Program-made: the position numbers and the translations under genes | Shown here: positions 52,268 to 61,803 of the stretch, piece after piece | Position numbering within the stretch: position 1 is the first letter of the stretch | Layout of the letters: the number at the start of each line of letters is the position of its first letter | Notes under the pieces: generated by a model | The model's database searches: none | Told to the model about the DNA's origin: nothing | Seen by the model: the letters and a program-made list of their open reading frames with translations, nothing else | Assembly: GCF_021602345.1 (NCBI RefSeq) | Contig: NZ_BQID01000001.1 | Coordinates: 682,001 to 746,000, forward strand | Length of the DNA stretch: 64,000 bases | Source: Pseudomonas pharyngis | Lineage (GTDB): Bacteria > Pseudomonadota > Gammaproteobacteria > Pseudomonadales > Pseudomonadaceae | Direction: 5' to 3'

Positions 52268-53614
52268 ATGGAATCAGCCACTGAGCACCAAGGCCGCATT
52301 CTGCTGGTGGACGATGAATCCGCCATCCTGCGAACCTTCCGTTACTGCCTGGAAGACGAAGGTTATACCGTCGCCACCGCCAACAGCGCGGCCCAGGCTG
52401 ACGCGCTGCTGCAACGTCAGGTGTTCGACTTGTGTTTCCTCGATTTGCGTCTGGGCGAAGACAACGGCCTCGATGTATTGGCGCAGATGCGCATTCAGGC
52501 GCCGTGGATGCGGGTGGTGATCGTCACCGCCCATTCGGCCGTCGACACCGCGGTGGACGCCATTCAGGCCGGGGCTGCCGATTATCTGGTCAAACCCTGC
52601 AGCCCGGATCAATTGCGCCTCGCGACCGCCAAGCAACTGGAAGTGCGCCAGCTGTCGGCGCGTCTGGAAGCCCTCGAAGGCGAGATCCGCAAACCCAAGG
52701 ATGGCCTCGATTCCCACAGCCCGGCGATGAAAGTCGTCCTGGAAACGGCGCGGCAGGTGGCGGGCACCGATGCCAACATCCTGATCCTTGGTGAGTCGGG
52801 CACAGGTAAAGGTGAGCTGGCCCGAGCCATCCACGGCTGGAGCAAGCGCGAGAAGAAATCCTGCGTCACCATCAACTGCCCGTCGCTGACCGCCGAACTG
52901 ATGGAAAGCGAGCTGTTCGGTCACAGTCGCGGCGCGTTCACCGGGGCCAGTGAAAGCACGCTGGGTCGAGTCAATCAGGCCGATGGCGGTACGCTGTTTC
53001 TCGACGAGATCGGCGATTTTCCACTGACATTGCAACCCAAGTTGCTGCGCTTTATTCAAGACAAAGAATACGAGCGGGTAGGGGATCCGGTCACCCGTCG
53101 CGCCGATGTGCGTATTCTCGCCGCCACCAACCTGAACCTTGAGGACATGGTGCGCGACGGACGTTTCCGCGAAGACCTGCTCTACCGTCTGAACGTCATC
53201 ACCCTGCATTTGCCGCCGCTGCGCGAGCGGGCCGAAGACATCCTGACCCTGGCCGACCGGTTCCTCGCCCGCTTCGTGAAGGAATACGCGCGTCCGGCCC
53301 GGGGCTTCAGTGACGAAGCTCGCGAAGCACTGCTGGGCTATCGCTGGCCGGGCAACATCCGCGAGCTGCGTAACGTGGTCGAGCGGGCCAGCATCATCTG
53401 CCCGCAGGAACGTGTGGAAATCAGCCACCTCGGCATGGCGGAGCAACCGGCCAACAACGCGCCACGGGTCGGCGCTGCGTTGAGCCTCGACGAGTTGGAG
53501 AAAGCCCACATCGGCGCGGTACTGGCGACCGCCGGAACTCTCGATCAGGCCGCCAAGACCTTGGGGATCGACGCTTCGACGCTGTATCGCAAGCGCAAGC
53601 AGTACAACCTGTGA
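52268..53614 (+). CDS. algB: Sigma-54-type response regulator AlgB
   Basis: AlgB activates alginate biosynthesis (algD) and affects virulence genes in P. aeruginosa. The 448-residue NtrC-family protein has a receiver domain with predicted acceptor Asp59. The AAA+ domain shows Walker A GESGTGKG at 175-182 and the sigma-54-contact loop GAFTGA at 222-227. A C-terminal Fis-type helix-turn-helix reads KTLGIDASTLYRKRKQYNL. It is followed 10 nt later by kinB, the cognate kinase, as in PA5483-PA5484. Confidence 0.96.
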   Translation: MESATEHQGRILLVDDESAILRTFRYCLEDEGYTVATANSAAQADALLQRQVFDLCFLDLRLGEDNGLDVLAQMRIQAPWMRVVIVTAHSAVDTAVDAIQAGAADYLVKPCSPDQLRLATAKQLEVRQLSARLEALEGEIRKPKDGLDSHSPAMKVVLETARQVAGTDANILILGESGTGKGELARAIHGWSKREKKSCVTINCPSLTAELMESELFGHSRGAFTGASESTLGRVNQADGGTLFLDEIGDFPLTLQPKLLRFIQDKEYERVGDPVTRRADVRILAATNLNLEDMVRDGRFREDLLYRLNVITLHLPPLRERAEDILTLADRFLARFVKEYARPARGFSDEAREALLGYRWPGNIRELRNVVERASIICPQERVEISHLGMAEQPANNAPRVGAALSLDELEKAHIGAVLATAGTLDQAAKTLGIDASTLYRKRKQYNL

Positions 53615-53624
53615 GCATTCGCCG

Positions 53625-55415
53625 ATGAAACTGGCGATGAAGTTGCGGACTCGCTTGTTCCTGAGCATTTCCGCGCTGATCACCGTGGCCTTGCTCGGGC
53701 TGATGCTCGGGCTGGTCAGTGTGATGCAGATGGCCGGCACTCAGGAGGCGCTGATCCGCAACAACTTCGTCACCCTCGATCTGGGGCTCAAGCTGCGCCA
53801 GACCCTCGGCGATCAACTGATCATGATGCTCGCCGAAAAGCCCGACCCCGTGGCGTTCGAGGCGTCCAAACAGCATTACTTCCAGTTGCTCGACGAGGGC
53901 ATCGCCCAGGAGCAGAAAGACGACGATCGCCAGTATGGATTCAGTCAGGCCAAAATCGATTACCTGAGCTTCCTCCAGGCGTTCGACATCTCCCGCGACC
54001 CGGCTGCTGCCCTGAGCGGCGGTGGCGACTTGCGTGAGCGCTTCAACACCCTGCGCAACGGATTAATTACCGAGCACAAGCACGCACTGGAGAACATCAA
54101 TTCCGTCCAACATGCCGCCCGCGACCGCGCGTTGCTGATCGCTGGCCTGTTGGGACTGGTGGGGCTGGCGGTGCTGATCATTGGCTTCGTGACCGCCCAG
54201 GGCATTGCCCGGCGTTTTGGTGCGCCGATCGAAGCGCTGGCCAAAGCGGCGGACAATATCGGCCAAGGCAATTTCGAGGTGACCCTGCCGGTGTCCTCGG
54301 CCATGGAAATCAACCTGCTGACCCGGCGCTTCGGGCTGATGGCCGAAGCCCTGCGCGAGCATCAGGCGACCAATGTCGACGAATTGCTCGCCGGCCAGCA
54401 GCGCCTGCAAGCGGTGCTCGACAGCATCGATGACGGTTTGCTGATGATCGACCGTCAGGGTCGTCTGGAACACTTGAACCCGGTGGCCCAGCGACAACTG
54501 GGCTGGGACAGCGACCGTTTCGGCGAAGGCCTCGGCACGGCGCTTCAGCGACCGGAGCTGGATGCACAGCTGCAACTGGTGTTGCGCGGTGGCAACCTTG
54601 AGCGGGCGCCGGAAGATTTGAGCATTGAGGTCGACGGCGAAACGCGCCTGCTGACCTACAGCCTGACGCCGGTCAGCCATACCCAGGGGCATATCCTCGG
54701 CGCCGTGATGGTCCTGCACGACGTCACCGAGCAGCGCGCCTTCGAACGGGTGCGCAGCGAGTTCGTGTTGCGTGCTTCCCACGAATTGCGCACACCGGTC
54801 ACGGGCATGCACATGGCGTTCGGACTGTTCCGCGAGCGGGCGAAGTTTCCTCCGGAGTCGCGTGAGTCCGACCTGCTCGACACGGTCAATGAAGAAATGC
54901 AGCGCCTGATGCAGTTGATCAACGATCTGCTCAACTTTTCGCGTTATCAGAGCGGTTTGCAGAAACTCACACTGGCGCCGTGTTCCATCGAGGACCTGCT
55001 TGAACAGGCGCGTTTGCGTTTCGCCGATTCGGCAGCGCAGAAGGGCGTTACCTTGACCGTCGAAGCGCAGAGCCCGCTGCCACGCTTGCAGGCGGATCAG
55101 GCGCAGCTCGATCGAGTCCTCGACAACCTGATCGACAACGCCTTGCGCCACACGGCGCGCGACGGGCTGATCCGCTTGCAGGCCCGTCGCCATGGCGAAC
55201 GGGTGATCATCAGCGTCGAAGACAACGGCGAAGGGATTGCCTACGGTCAGCAAGGGCGGATTTTCGAACCTTTCGTTCAGGTGGGCCGCAAGAAGGGTGG
55301 GGCCGGGCTGGGTCTGGCGCTGTGCAAGGAAATCGTCCAGTTGCACGGTGGGCGGATGGGCGTTTACTCGCGGCCGGGGCAGGGCACGCAGTTCTATATG
55401 GCGCTGGCGGTTTAG
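53625..55415 (+). CDS. kinB: Sensor histidine kinase KinB
   Basis: KinB is the partner of AlgB; in P. aeruginosa it acts mainly as phosphatase and controls alginate through AlgW-MucA proteolysis. The 596-residue protein has two membrane segments (about 12-34 and 168-190) around a periplasmic helical region. A HAMP domain (about 190-245) and a PAS domain (about 255-365) follow. HisKA has His386 in RASHELRTP, and the HATPase has DNLIDNALRH, DNGEGI and GGAGLGLAL. Its stop codon overlaps that of the convergent EAL gene. Confidence 0.95.
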   Translation: MKLAMKLRTRLFLSISALITVALLGLMLGLVSVMQMAGTQEALIRNNFVTLDLGLKLRQTLGDQLIMMLAEKPDPVAFEASKQHYFQLLDEGIAQEQKDDDRQYGFSQAKIDYLSFLQAFDISRDPAAALSGGGDLRERFNTLRNGLITEHKHALENINSVQHAARDRALLIAGLLGLVGLAVLIIGFVTAQGIARRFGAPIEALAKAADNIGQGNFEVTLPVSSAMEINLLTRRFGLMAEALREHQATNVDELLAGQQRLQAVLDSIDDGLLMIDRQGRLEHLNPVAQRQLGWDSDRFGEGLGTALQRPELDAQLQLVLRGGNLERAPEDLSIEVDGETRLLTYSLTPVSHTQGHILGAVMVLHDVTEQRAFERVRSEFVLRASHELRTPVTGMHMAFGLFRERAKFPPESRESDLLDTVNEEMQRLMQLINDLLNFSRYQSGLQKLTLAPCSIEDLLEQARLRFADSAAQKGVTLTVEAQSPLPRLQADQAQLDRVLDNLIDNALRHTARDGLIRLQARRHGERVIISVEDNGEGIAYGQQGRIFEPFVQVGRKKGGAGLGLALCKEIVQLHGGRMGVYSRPGQGTQFYMALAV

Positions 55416-57028
55416 GCTTCGTCGTCGATCCGGCGGCCGGCGAGTCGCCGTCCACGGGTAATCAGTTCGATGAACTGCACCGCGCTCAAGGCGTGGGCGA
55501 ACAACCAGCCCTGACCGAACTTCACCCCTTCGCTGCTCAGCAGCGCCGCTTGTGACTCGAATTCGATCCCTTCGGCAATCACCTTCAGGTCCAGCGCCTG
55601 GGCCATGTGAATGATGTGTGGCGCGACACCGCTGCTGGCGGCGTCATGGCCGAGGGCGTCGATAAATGCCTTGTCGATCTTCAGGCAATCCACCGGCAGG
55701 GTTTGCAAATAGGCCAGGCTGCAATAGCCGGTGCCGAAATCGTCGATCAGCACCTGATGCCCGACATCGCGCAGCGCCTGCAGGTTTTCCCGGGCTACCA
55801 CCACATCGATCAGGCCGCGCTCGGTCACCTCGAAAGCAATCTGCCGCGCCGCCACCCGATGCAGGGTCAGCAGCCGCGCCATGACCTGGCCGATGCGCGG
55901 CACCATCACGTCGCAGGCGGCCAGATTCACCGAGATGTACAGCTGCGGATTGGCCCGCAGCAACTGACCCAACTGCTCGAGCAGGCGTTGCAGGACGAAG
56001 TCGGTCATCTGGCGAATCTGTCCGGTGTTCTCGGCCATCGGGATGAACAGGTCGGGGCTGGTCAGCGTGCCGTCCGGCCGGCGCCAGCGCAGCAGGGCTT
56101 CGGCACCGACGCAGTTGCGGCTGTCGAGATCGAAGATCGGCTGATAAAGCACCTGCAACTCGCCACGGCGGATGGCGCCGTGCAGCTCGGCGTCGAGCGA
56201 CTGGCGCTGGCGCACGACCCAGAACACCAGAACGCCCACCAGCGCACCGAGCACCAGACAGAAAGGCACCATCCACCACCAGAGCTCCGGAATGTGCATG
56301 CCCGTGCGCGGGCTGATCAGCACCAGTTGGTATTCCGGGTTGTCAGTGGGCATGCGGTAGATCAGGTGTGACTGGGTGACTTGCAGTGCGTTCGGGGTTT
56401 TCGGCGGCCAGGGCTCGGTGGGCGGCCAGACCTGTGGAACGCCGAGCACCGGAATCGCCCGGGTCCCGTGATCCAGCACTACCAACAGGCTGCTGCCGGG
56501 CAACAGGTCGACCATGTCGGTGAGATGTCCGCGCGAGGTGGCTACGCGAAAGTTGCCGCGCCCGAGCATCAGCGCTGCGCGGTTTTCATCGGGTTCGGTG
56601 GTGGTGTTCAGCCAGTAGCTGTAGGTCGGGCCCTTGATGTCCGGAGGACGGATCACCGACAGGCCTTCCTGGCGCGGACGGTTGGAGCAAATCCGCGTGG
56701 CGTCCATGTAGGCGGCTTCATAGACGAAGCGGTAGTTGAACGTCACTTGCTGCAACGTGGCGATCATTTCGTCGTCGCAGCTGCGCAAGGGCTGGGCTTC
56801 GAGGTCGTCGAGGCTTTCGCGCAACTGGCCGAAGAGTTGCTCCAGACGTGCCAGGAACCGCTCGCCCTGGGCGTTCATTTCCTGGCTTTCGCTTTGCTCG
56901 ACCTGCCGAACGGCCACGAACAGCCCGCCGGTGATCAGCAGGCTCGCACTGAGGACAGCCGCGATCATCGCCAGAAACCAGGGGCGATAAAACCAGCTAC
57001 GCAGCGTCTCTCGGGTAGCAACCATCAT
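55412..57028 (-). CDS. Cyclic-di-GMP phosphodiesterase, CSS-motif sensor plus EAL domain
   Basis: The 538-residue protein has two membrane segments (about 18-40 and 252-271) enclosing a periplasmic domain of CSS-motif type, with Cys84 and Cys114 (in ICSNR, where the CSS motif reads CSN). The C-terminal EAL domain has E310-A-L-L, NLAACDV, FEVTERGL, and DDFGTGYCSLAYLQTLPVDCLKID, so the catalytic residues appear intact. Such proteins lower c-di-GMP in response to periplasmic thiol state. I chose ATG 57028; a TTG at 57049 is less likely. It corresponds in place to a gene near PA5484-PA5486. Confidence 0.88.
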   Translation of the reverse strand: MMVATRETLRSWFYRPWFLAMIAAVLSASLLITGGLFVAVRQVEQSESQEMNAQGERFLARLEQLFGQLRESLDDLEAQPLRSCDDEMIATLQQVTFNYRFVYEAAYMDATRICSNRPRQEGLSVIRPPDIKGPTYSYWLNTTTEPDENRAALMLGRGNFRVATSRGHLTDMVDLLPGSSLLVVLDHGTRAIPVLGVPQVWPPTEPWPPKTPNALQVTQSHLIYRMPTDNPEYQLVLISPRTGMHIPELWWWMVPFCLVLGALVGVLVFWVVRQRQSLDAELHGAIRRGELQVLYQPIFDLDSRNCVGAEALLRWRRPDGTLTSPDLFIPMAENTGQIRQMTDFVLQRLLEQLGQLLRANPQLYISVNLAACDVMVPRIGQVMARLLTLHRVAARQIAFEVTERGLIDVVVARENLQALRDVGHQVLIDDFGTGYCSLAYLQTLPVDCLKIDKAFIDALGHDAASSGVAPHIIHMAQALDLKVIAEGIEFESQAALLSSEGVKFGQGWLFAHALSAVQFIELITRGRRLAGRRIDDEA

Positions 57029-57100
57029 GGATATCCGAAGAATTACCAATGAGTTATAGCTGCTGATTGCGATTTCGCCCTGACCGTCGGGCGGGCGTCA

Positions 57101-57880
57101 TTATTTTGTCTGATTCAGCACCAGCAGCAACGCTGCCGTTTGCGCATCCGGCGTGCCGTCAAAGCGCGCAGGGCGGTAGTGCATCTGGAAGGCCGCGAGC
57201 ACATGGCGGGTCGCTACATCCAGCTCACCGGTTTGCGGCGTCGAGTAGCCCAGGCGTGCCAGTTGGCTCTGGAACCAGGTGATGCTCGGCAGCTCGGCGT
57301 CGAACTGCGCTTGCTGGCGTGCCACGGCTTGCTCGTCGGGCCAGAGCCCCAGCCCCTCGGCCGCCAGCCGCTTCCAGGGGAACAGCGGCCCCGGGTCGAG
57401 CTTGCGCAACGGGGCGATGTCACTGTGGCCGATGATGTGGCGCGGGCTGATGCCCTGGCGTTTGCTGATGTCCTTGAGCAGGACGATCAACGATTGCACC
57501 TGGGCTTCGCTGTAGGGATACCAGAGGCGACCGGTCGGTGTGTCCTTGAAGCCCGGATTGACGATTTCAATGCCGATCGAACTGGAGTTGAGCCAGGTAC
57601 GGCCTTGCCATTCGCTTTCGCCGGCGTGCCATGCGCGCAGGTTTTCGTCCATCAGCTTATAGATGGTGGCGTTCTTGTCATCGCCGATCAGGTAATGGCT
57701 GCTGACTTCGCCGTGGGTCAGCAATTGCAGTGAGCGTTCGAGCGAGGCGGAGGTGTAGTGCACGATCACGAACTGCACACGGCTGTCGTGATTGACCGAA
57801 GGATGGCTGGTGTCAAAACGCGGGCCGCTGGCACAACCGGCCAGTAGGAGGAGCGACGCGAGGAGGGTGAAAAATTTCAT
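57101..57880 (-). CDS. ampDh2: N-acetylmuramoyl-L-alanine amidase, AmpDh2-like
   Basis: The 259-residue protein has a lipoprotein signal with lipobox LLAGC, so it is predicted to sit on the outer membrane facing the periplasm. The amidase_2 domain shows zinc-ligand positions in VIVHYTSA, the central IGIEIVN, and GHSDIAPLRKLDPG. A C-terminal peptidoglycan-binding domain (about 195-255, LARLGYSTPQTGELDVATRHVLAAFQ) follows. It cleaves the bond between muramic acid and the stem peptide in recycling. Context matches PA5485 (ampDh2). Confidence 0.9.
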   Translation of the reverse strand: MKFFTLLASLLLLAGCASGPRFDTSHPSVNHDSRVQFVIVHYTSASLERSLQLLTHGEVSSHYLIGDDKNATIYKLMDENLRAWHAGESEWQGRTWLNSSSIGIEIVNPGFKDTPTGRLWYPYSEAQVQSLIVLLKDISKRQGISPRHIIGHSDIAPLRKLDPGPLFPWKRLAAEGLGLWPDEQAVARQQAQFDAELPSITWFQSQLARLGYSTPQTGELDVATRHVLAAFQMHYRPARFDGTPDAQTAALLLVLNQTK

Positions 57881-57981
57881 GGCAGAGGGCAGTACACGCA
57901 AGACGATAATGCAACAGTGTAACGTATCGCCTTGCGCTTCGACGCTTAAAGGGCTGATTTAAACAATATGGAACAATTGCC

Positions 57982-60072
57982 TCAGCCCACCTCTACCCGG
58001 TTACGCCCTGCGTTTTTTGCCCGGTAAAGCGCCTGATCGGCTCTTTTGAGCACCAGATCGCTGTGTTCTCCCGGCCGGAACGCCGCCAGCCCCATGGAAA
58101 CCGTGATCGTGACGCGCTCGCCCTTGAAGTGAAACGGGCAGGCTTCGATGGCGGCGCGCAGGGTTTCCAGGAGTTTGGCGCCGACCGCCGGCGGGGTGGC
58201 CGGGAGCAGAAGAACAAACTCTTCCCCGCCGAAACGGGCGATGAAATCACTGCCGCGCAAACGCTTGCGCAGCACCGTGGCGATGATTTTCAAGACCTTG
58301 TCGCCGGCCAGATGCCCGTAGTTGTCGTTGATTCGTTTGAAGTGATCGAGGTCGAGCATGGCCAGGCTCAAGGTATTGCCGTGCTGCTGCCATTGGGTGA
58401 TTTCATATTCGAGCCGTTCGGTCCAGGCGGCGCGGTTGGGCAGGCCGGTGAGCGGATCGATCAGGGCTTTCTGGCGTTGCTCTTCAAGGTGTTCGCGATA
58501 TCCCTGCGCTTCCTGCTCCATGTGCGCGACGCGCTCGGCCAGGCTTTTCAGGCGTCCAGCCACTTCCTGTTCCCGGGCGTCGCGCTGCTTCTGGTGCTGA
58601 TCCATGGTGCCGAGCAGGCCTTCGAGGTGGTTTTCCAGCACTTGCTTCAGATCATCCAGATCGGCCGCTTCCTGCACGCTGTTCTGCAGGCCGTCGACCT
58701 GTTCGCGGATCTGCGTGTCCATCGCTCGCGCCGCAGAGCTGTTGTCGGCGTGGCCTTCGCTGGCGGCCTGCAAGTTGCTCTGGAACGCTTCGAGGCGCTC
58801 GTTGAGTTGCTGCAGGTAGGCTTCGAATTCGTGCTGGCCACTGTCGGTAATGGCCAGCATCAAGGTCGCGAGATCGTCGAGGATCGGCAGCAATTCGTAC
58901 CAGTTCAGGCCGTTTTTCAATCGATCGCGCATGGCCTCGGCTTGCGGGCGATGGCGCTCCGGCAAGGTCAGGTCATCCAGCAGCCCGATCAGCGTGTCTT
59001 CGATGTGTTTGGCGACCGAACTGTACGACGGCTCCGGCGAGTCCGGCAGGGCGTAGAGGATGTCGTGCTCGGATTGTTCCGGATCGATGGCGGCCAATGC
59101 CTGGGCGATGGGCTCGGGCAGGGGCAGGCTGTCGAGGATTACGGGCGGCGGGGTATCGCCGGGGTGGATCAGTTCGTCGGGGTTGATGGCTGTTGACACT
59201 GCCGGCGCGAAAACCGGAGGAGGTGTGAAGGTCTGCGGCTCCGGTTCTGGCTCGACGGGTTCTGGTTCGCTGGGGGCGGTGGCGGCTTCGGTGAGAATTC
59301 TGGCAGGCTCAAAGGCCGCCACCTCCGGTTCCGCAAGATATTCGGGGATTGGCTCTGGCGCTATGAAGGGCTCGGCCACGGGGGCGGCGATCGGCGCTTG
59401 GCTGACGCTCGCAGTGGCGACCGGTTCGGCGCTTGTAACTGGCGCTTCCGGCGCTGGCGCAGCTTCATGTGTGACGGGCGCTTGCTGTGGCTGCACTGGT
59501 GGTGCGACCGCAGCGGCTTGAGCCACTGGAGCAGGCGTTTCCTCGCTGTCGCGACTGCCGAACAGGCGCTGCAACAAGCCCGGGCGTCCCGGTTCCGCCG
59601 GCGTTGCCAGCTGGCTCAAGGCCTTGCCCTGCAGGCCGCTGAGTTCGCTGAGCAGCAGCGGCATCTCTCTGGCCTGACTCACCCGCCCATCCAGCTGCTT
59701 GGCGAATTTCTTCAGCGGCTGAGCCACATCGCGAGGCAGGGGCAGAGATTGCAGTTGGGTGACCAGCGCCGTCAGTGCGGTGCTGACCTGTTCGATCCGG
59801 GTTTCCCGGCGCTGCTCGGAATCGAGCACGGCTTTTTCCAGGCGCGGCAGCAGGGCGGCGAGGCCGGCGTCCATGTCGTCGGTGCGCACTACGTCGCGCA
59901 TTTCTTTCATGCACTGGTCGACCACGCGGTCGGTGCCTTCCGCTGCCAGAGTGCTGCGCACCAAACCGCGGCGCAGCAGGTCGAGCCGGGCGTCCCATCG
60001 ACGTTCGAGCTTTTCCTGTTGTTCGATGCTTTTGAGGTATTTCTCTTTCCAGCGCTGGGCTTCGTCGCTCAT
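57982..60072 (-). CDS. dgcH: Diguanylate cyclase with N-terminal coiled-coil region (DgcH-like)
   Basis: The 696-residue protein ends with a GGDEF domain carrying the active-site GGEEF at 615-619 and an inhibitory RxxD site (RGSD) five residues before it. It should make c-di-GMP under product inhibition. The N-terminal 520 residues hold a helical segment, a Pro/Ala/Glu-rich linker (about 185-330) and coiled coils. No membrane segment is visible, so the location is cytoplasmic. It overlaps the preceding EEP gene by 4 nt. The position next to dsbA is that of PA5487 in P. aeruginosa. Confidence 0.9.
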   Translation of the reverse strand: MSDEAQRWKEKYLKSIEQQEKLERRWDARLDLLRRGLVRSTLAAEGTDRVVDQCMKEMRDVVRTDDMDAGLAALLPRLEKAVLDSEQRRETRIEQVSTALTALVTQLQSLPLPRDVAQPLKKFAKQLDGRVSQAREMPLLLSELSGLQGKALSQLATPAEPGRPGLLQRLFGSRDSEETPAPVAQAAAVAPPVQPQQAPVTHEAAPAPEAPVTSAEPVATASVSQAPIAAPVAEPFIAPEPIPEYLAEPEVAAFEPARILTEAATAPSEPEPVEPEPEPQTFTPPPVFAPAVSTAINPDELIHPGDTPPPVILDSLPLPEPIAQALAAIDPEQSEHDILYALPDSPEPSYSSVAKHIEDTLIGLLDDLTLPERHRPQAEAMRDRLKNGLNWYELLPILDDLATLMLAITDSGQHEFEAYLQQLNERLEAFQSNLQAASEGHADNSSAARAMDTQIREQVDGLQNSVQEAADLDDLKQVLENHLEGLLGTMDQHQKQRDAREQEVAGRLKSLAERVAHMEQEAQGYREHLEEQRQKALIDPLTGLPNRAAWTERLEYEITQWQQHGNTLSLAMLDLDHFKRINDNYGHLAGDKVLKIIATVLRKRLRGSDFIARFGGEEFVLLLPATPPAVGAKLLETLRAAIEACPFHFKGERVTITVSMGLAAFRPGEHSDLVLKRADQALYRAKNAGRNRVEVG

Positions 60073-60947
60073 TCAGGGGTTCCGCGAAGGGCAGTGCTCA
60101 ACGCGGGCAATGCATCGGCCGTGAGCGAACCCGGCAGACGAATCTCTACCGCGACCGGCAGGTGATCGGAAATCGGCTGTGCCAGCACTTCGACTTTTTC
60201 CAGGGTCAGGGTCGGGCTGAGCAGAATATGATCCAGGCAGCGCTGCGGGCGCCAGCTGGGGAATGTCGCTTCGAGTTGCGGGGCCAGCAGGCCGAGGTCG
60301 CGCAAAGGCGAGTGTTGCAACAGATCGCTGGCGTGGGTGTTCATGTCGCCCATCAGCACCTGATGCTTGTAGCCGCCGATCAGCTCGCGGATGTAAGCCA
60401 GTTGCATGCTGCGCACCCGGGCGCCGAGCGCCAGGTGCATCATCACCACCACCAGTGCCTCCGGGCCCTCGCCGAAGCGCACGAGAATCGCCCCGCGTCC
60501 CTTTGGACCCGGCAGCGGGTGGTCTTCAATCGCCCACGGCCGCAGGCGACTGAGCACGCCATTGCTGTGCTGGGCCAGTCGGCCAAGGTTGCGATTGAGT
60601 TGTTGATACCAGTAGGGGAAGGCGCCGAGCTGGGCCAGGTGTTCGACCTGATTGACGTAGCCTGAACGCAAGCTGCCGCCATCGGCTTCCTGCAGGGCGA
60701 CCAGATCGAAGTCGCCGAGCAGATTGCCGATCTTTTGCAGATTGGTGGAACGCCCGGGGTGCGGCAGCAGATGCTGCCAGCTGCGGGTCAGGTAGTGCCG
60801 ATAGCGCTCGGTGCTGATGCCGACCTGAATATTAAAGCTGAGCAAGCGCAGACGGCTGTCTGCGGGCAGGCCCGTCGATTCCAGGTGATGCTCGTTGACC
60901 TGCGGATCATGCAGGCCAACGACGCGTTCGGTTCCCCAGCGGCGCAT
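60069..60947 (-). CDS. Endonuclease/exonuclease/phosphatase family protein
   Basis: The 292-residue protein has the EEP metallo-hydrolase motifs LLSFNIQVG near residue 36, VALQEADGG near 83, HLALGAR, GDMNTH near 200 and DHLPVAVEI near the end. Family members include DNA-repair nucleases and lipid phosphatases; this sequence lacks a signal peptide and its substrate is unclear. Its stop overlaps the start of the diguanylate cyclase gene (ATGA), so the two are coupled. It starts 14 nt after dsbA. Confidence 0.85.
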   Translation of the reverse strand: MRRWGTERVVGLHDPQVNEHHLESTGLPADSRLRLLSFNIQVGISTERYRHYLTRSWQHLLPHPGRSTNLQKIGNLLGDFDLVALQEADGGSLRSGYVNQVEHLAQLGAFPYWYQQLNRNLGRLAQHSNGVLSRLRPWAIEDHPLPGPKGRGAILVRFGEGPEALVVVMMHLALGARVRSMQLAYIRELIGGYKHQVLMGDMNTHASDLLQHSPLRDLGLLAPQLEATFPSWRPQRCLDHILLSPTLTLEKVEVLAQPISDHLPVAVEIRLPGSLTADALPALSTALRGTPE

Positions 60948-60961
60948 GGCGATTGCCGCGC

Positions 60962-61603
60962 TTAGTTGGCGGCTGCCTTGGTGGTCGCTCGCTCTTTGGC
61001 TACCAGTTGGTCAGCCAGTTTCAGCGCCTGTTCGGCGCCGCCGGCGGAGCCGATGTCGAAGCGATACTTACCGTTGACGATCATGGTTGGAACGCCGGAG
61101 ATTTCATACTTCTTGGCCAGTTCGCGGGCTTTCACGATCTGCCCTTTGATGGCGAACGAATCGAAGGTCGCCAGGAACTTGTCCTTGTCCACGCCTTGAG
61201 TGGCGAGGAAGTCGGCCATGTCGTTCTTGTCGGTCAGCTTCTTGTGTTCTTTCTGGATCGCGTTGAACACGGCAGCGTGCACATTGTGCTCGACGCCCAT
61301 GGCTTCCAGGGTCAGGAACATCTGACCGTGAGCGTCCCACGGGCCACCGAACATCGCAGGAATGCGCACGAAGTTGACGTCGGACGGCAGTTTTTCAACC
61401 CATGGATTGATCACCGGCTCGAACGCGTAGCAATGCGGGCAGCCATACCAGAACAGCTCGACCACTTCGATCTTGCCAGGCACGGCGACCGGCACCGGGT
61501 TGCTCAGTTCGACGTAAGGGGCAGCAGGGGCTTCGGCGGCCTGGGCGGTCACGCCGAACAGGCTGGCAGCGACGAGGGCGGCGCTGATGATCAGATTACG
61601 CAT
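60962..61603 (-). CDS. dsbA: Thiol:disulfide interchange protein DsbA
   Basis: DsbA introduces disulfide bonds into periplasmic proteins. The 213-residue precursor has a signal peptide (MRNLIISAALVAASLFGVTAQA), the redox site CPHC in ELFWYGCPHCYAFEP near residue 55, an inserted helical domain, and the cis-proline GVPTMIVNGKY near 170. It is the first gene of a run dsbA, EEP, diguanylate cyclase. Confidence 0.96.
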   Translation of the reverse strand: MRNLIISAALVAASLFGVTAQAAEAPAAPYVELSNPVPVAVPGKIEVVELFWYGCPHCYAFEPVINPWVEKLPSDVNFVRIPAMFGGPWDAHGQMFLTLEAMGVEHNVHAAVFNAIQKEHKKLTDKNDMADFLATQGVDKDKFLATFDSFAIKGQIVKARELAKKYEISGVPTMIVNGKYRFDIGSAGGAEQALKLADQLVAKERATTKAAAN

Positions 61604-61697
61604 GCTTTACTCCTGGACAATTTTGGTCGCCTCGCGCGACCTGTTTTCAGACAGATCCTGGCGGGCATGAGTTCTGTAGTGTAACGGCAGCGGCCAC

Positions 61698-61726
61698 AAA
61701 AAAGGGCGGCCAAAGCCACCCTTTTT
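61698..61726 (-). terminator. Rho-independent terminator of the cytochrome c4 gene
   Basis: On the minus strand AAAAAGGGTGGC, loop TTTG, GCCGCCCTTTTTT is a terminator 78 nt after the cytochrome c4 stop. A-rich and T-rich sides make it nearly bidirectional. Confidence 0.9.
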
Positions 61727-61803
61727 ATACTTGCTGCGACGGATTAATCGAGCGTTAACGTGGCAGGCGTTGGCCATCGCACGTAACGCTCGAATCGCGC
61801 GTC

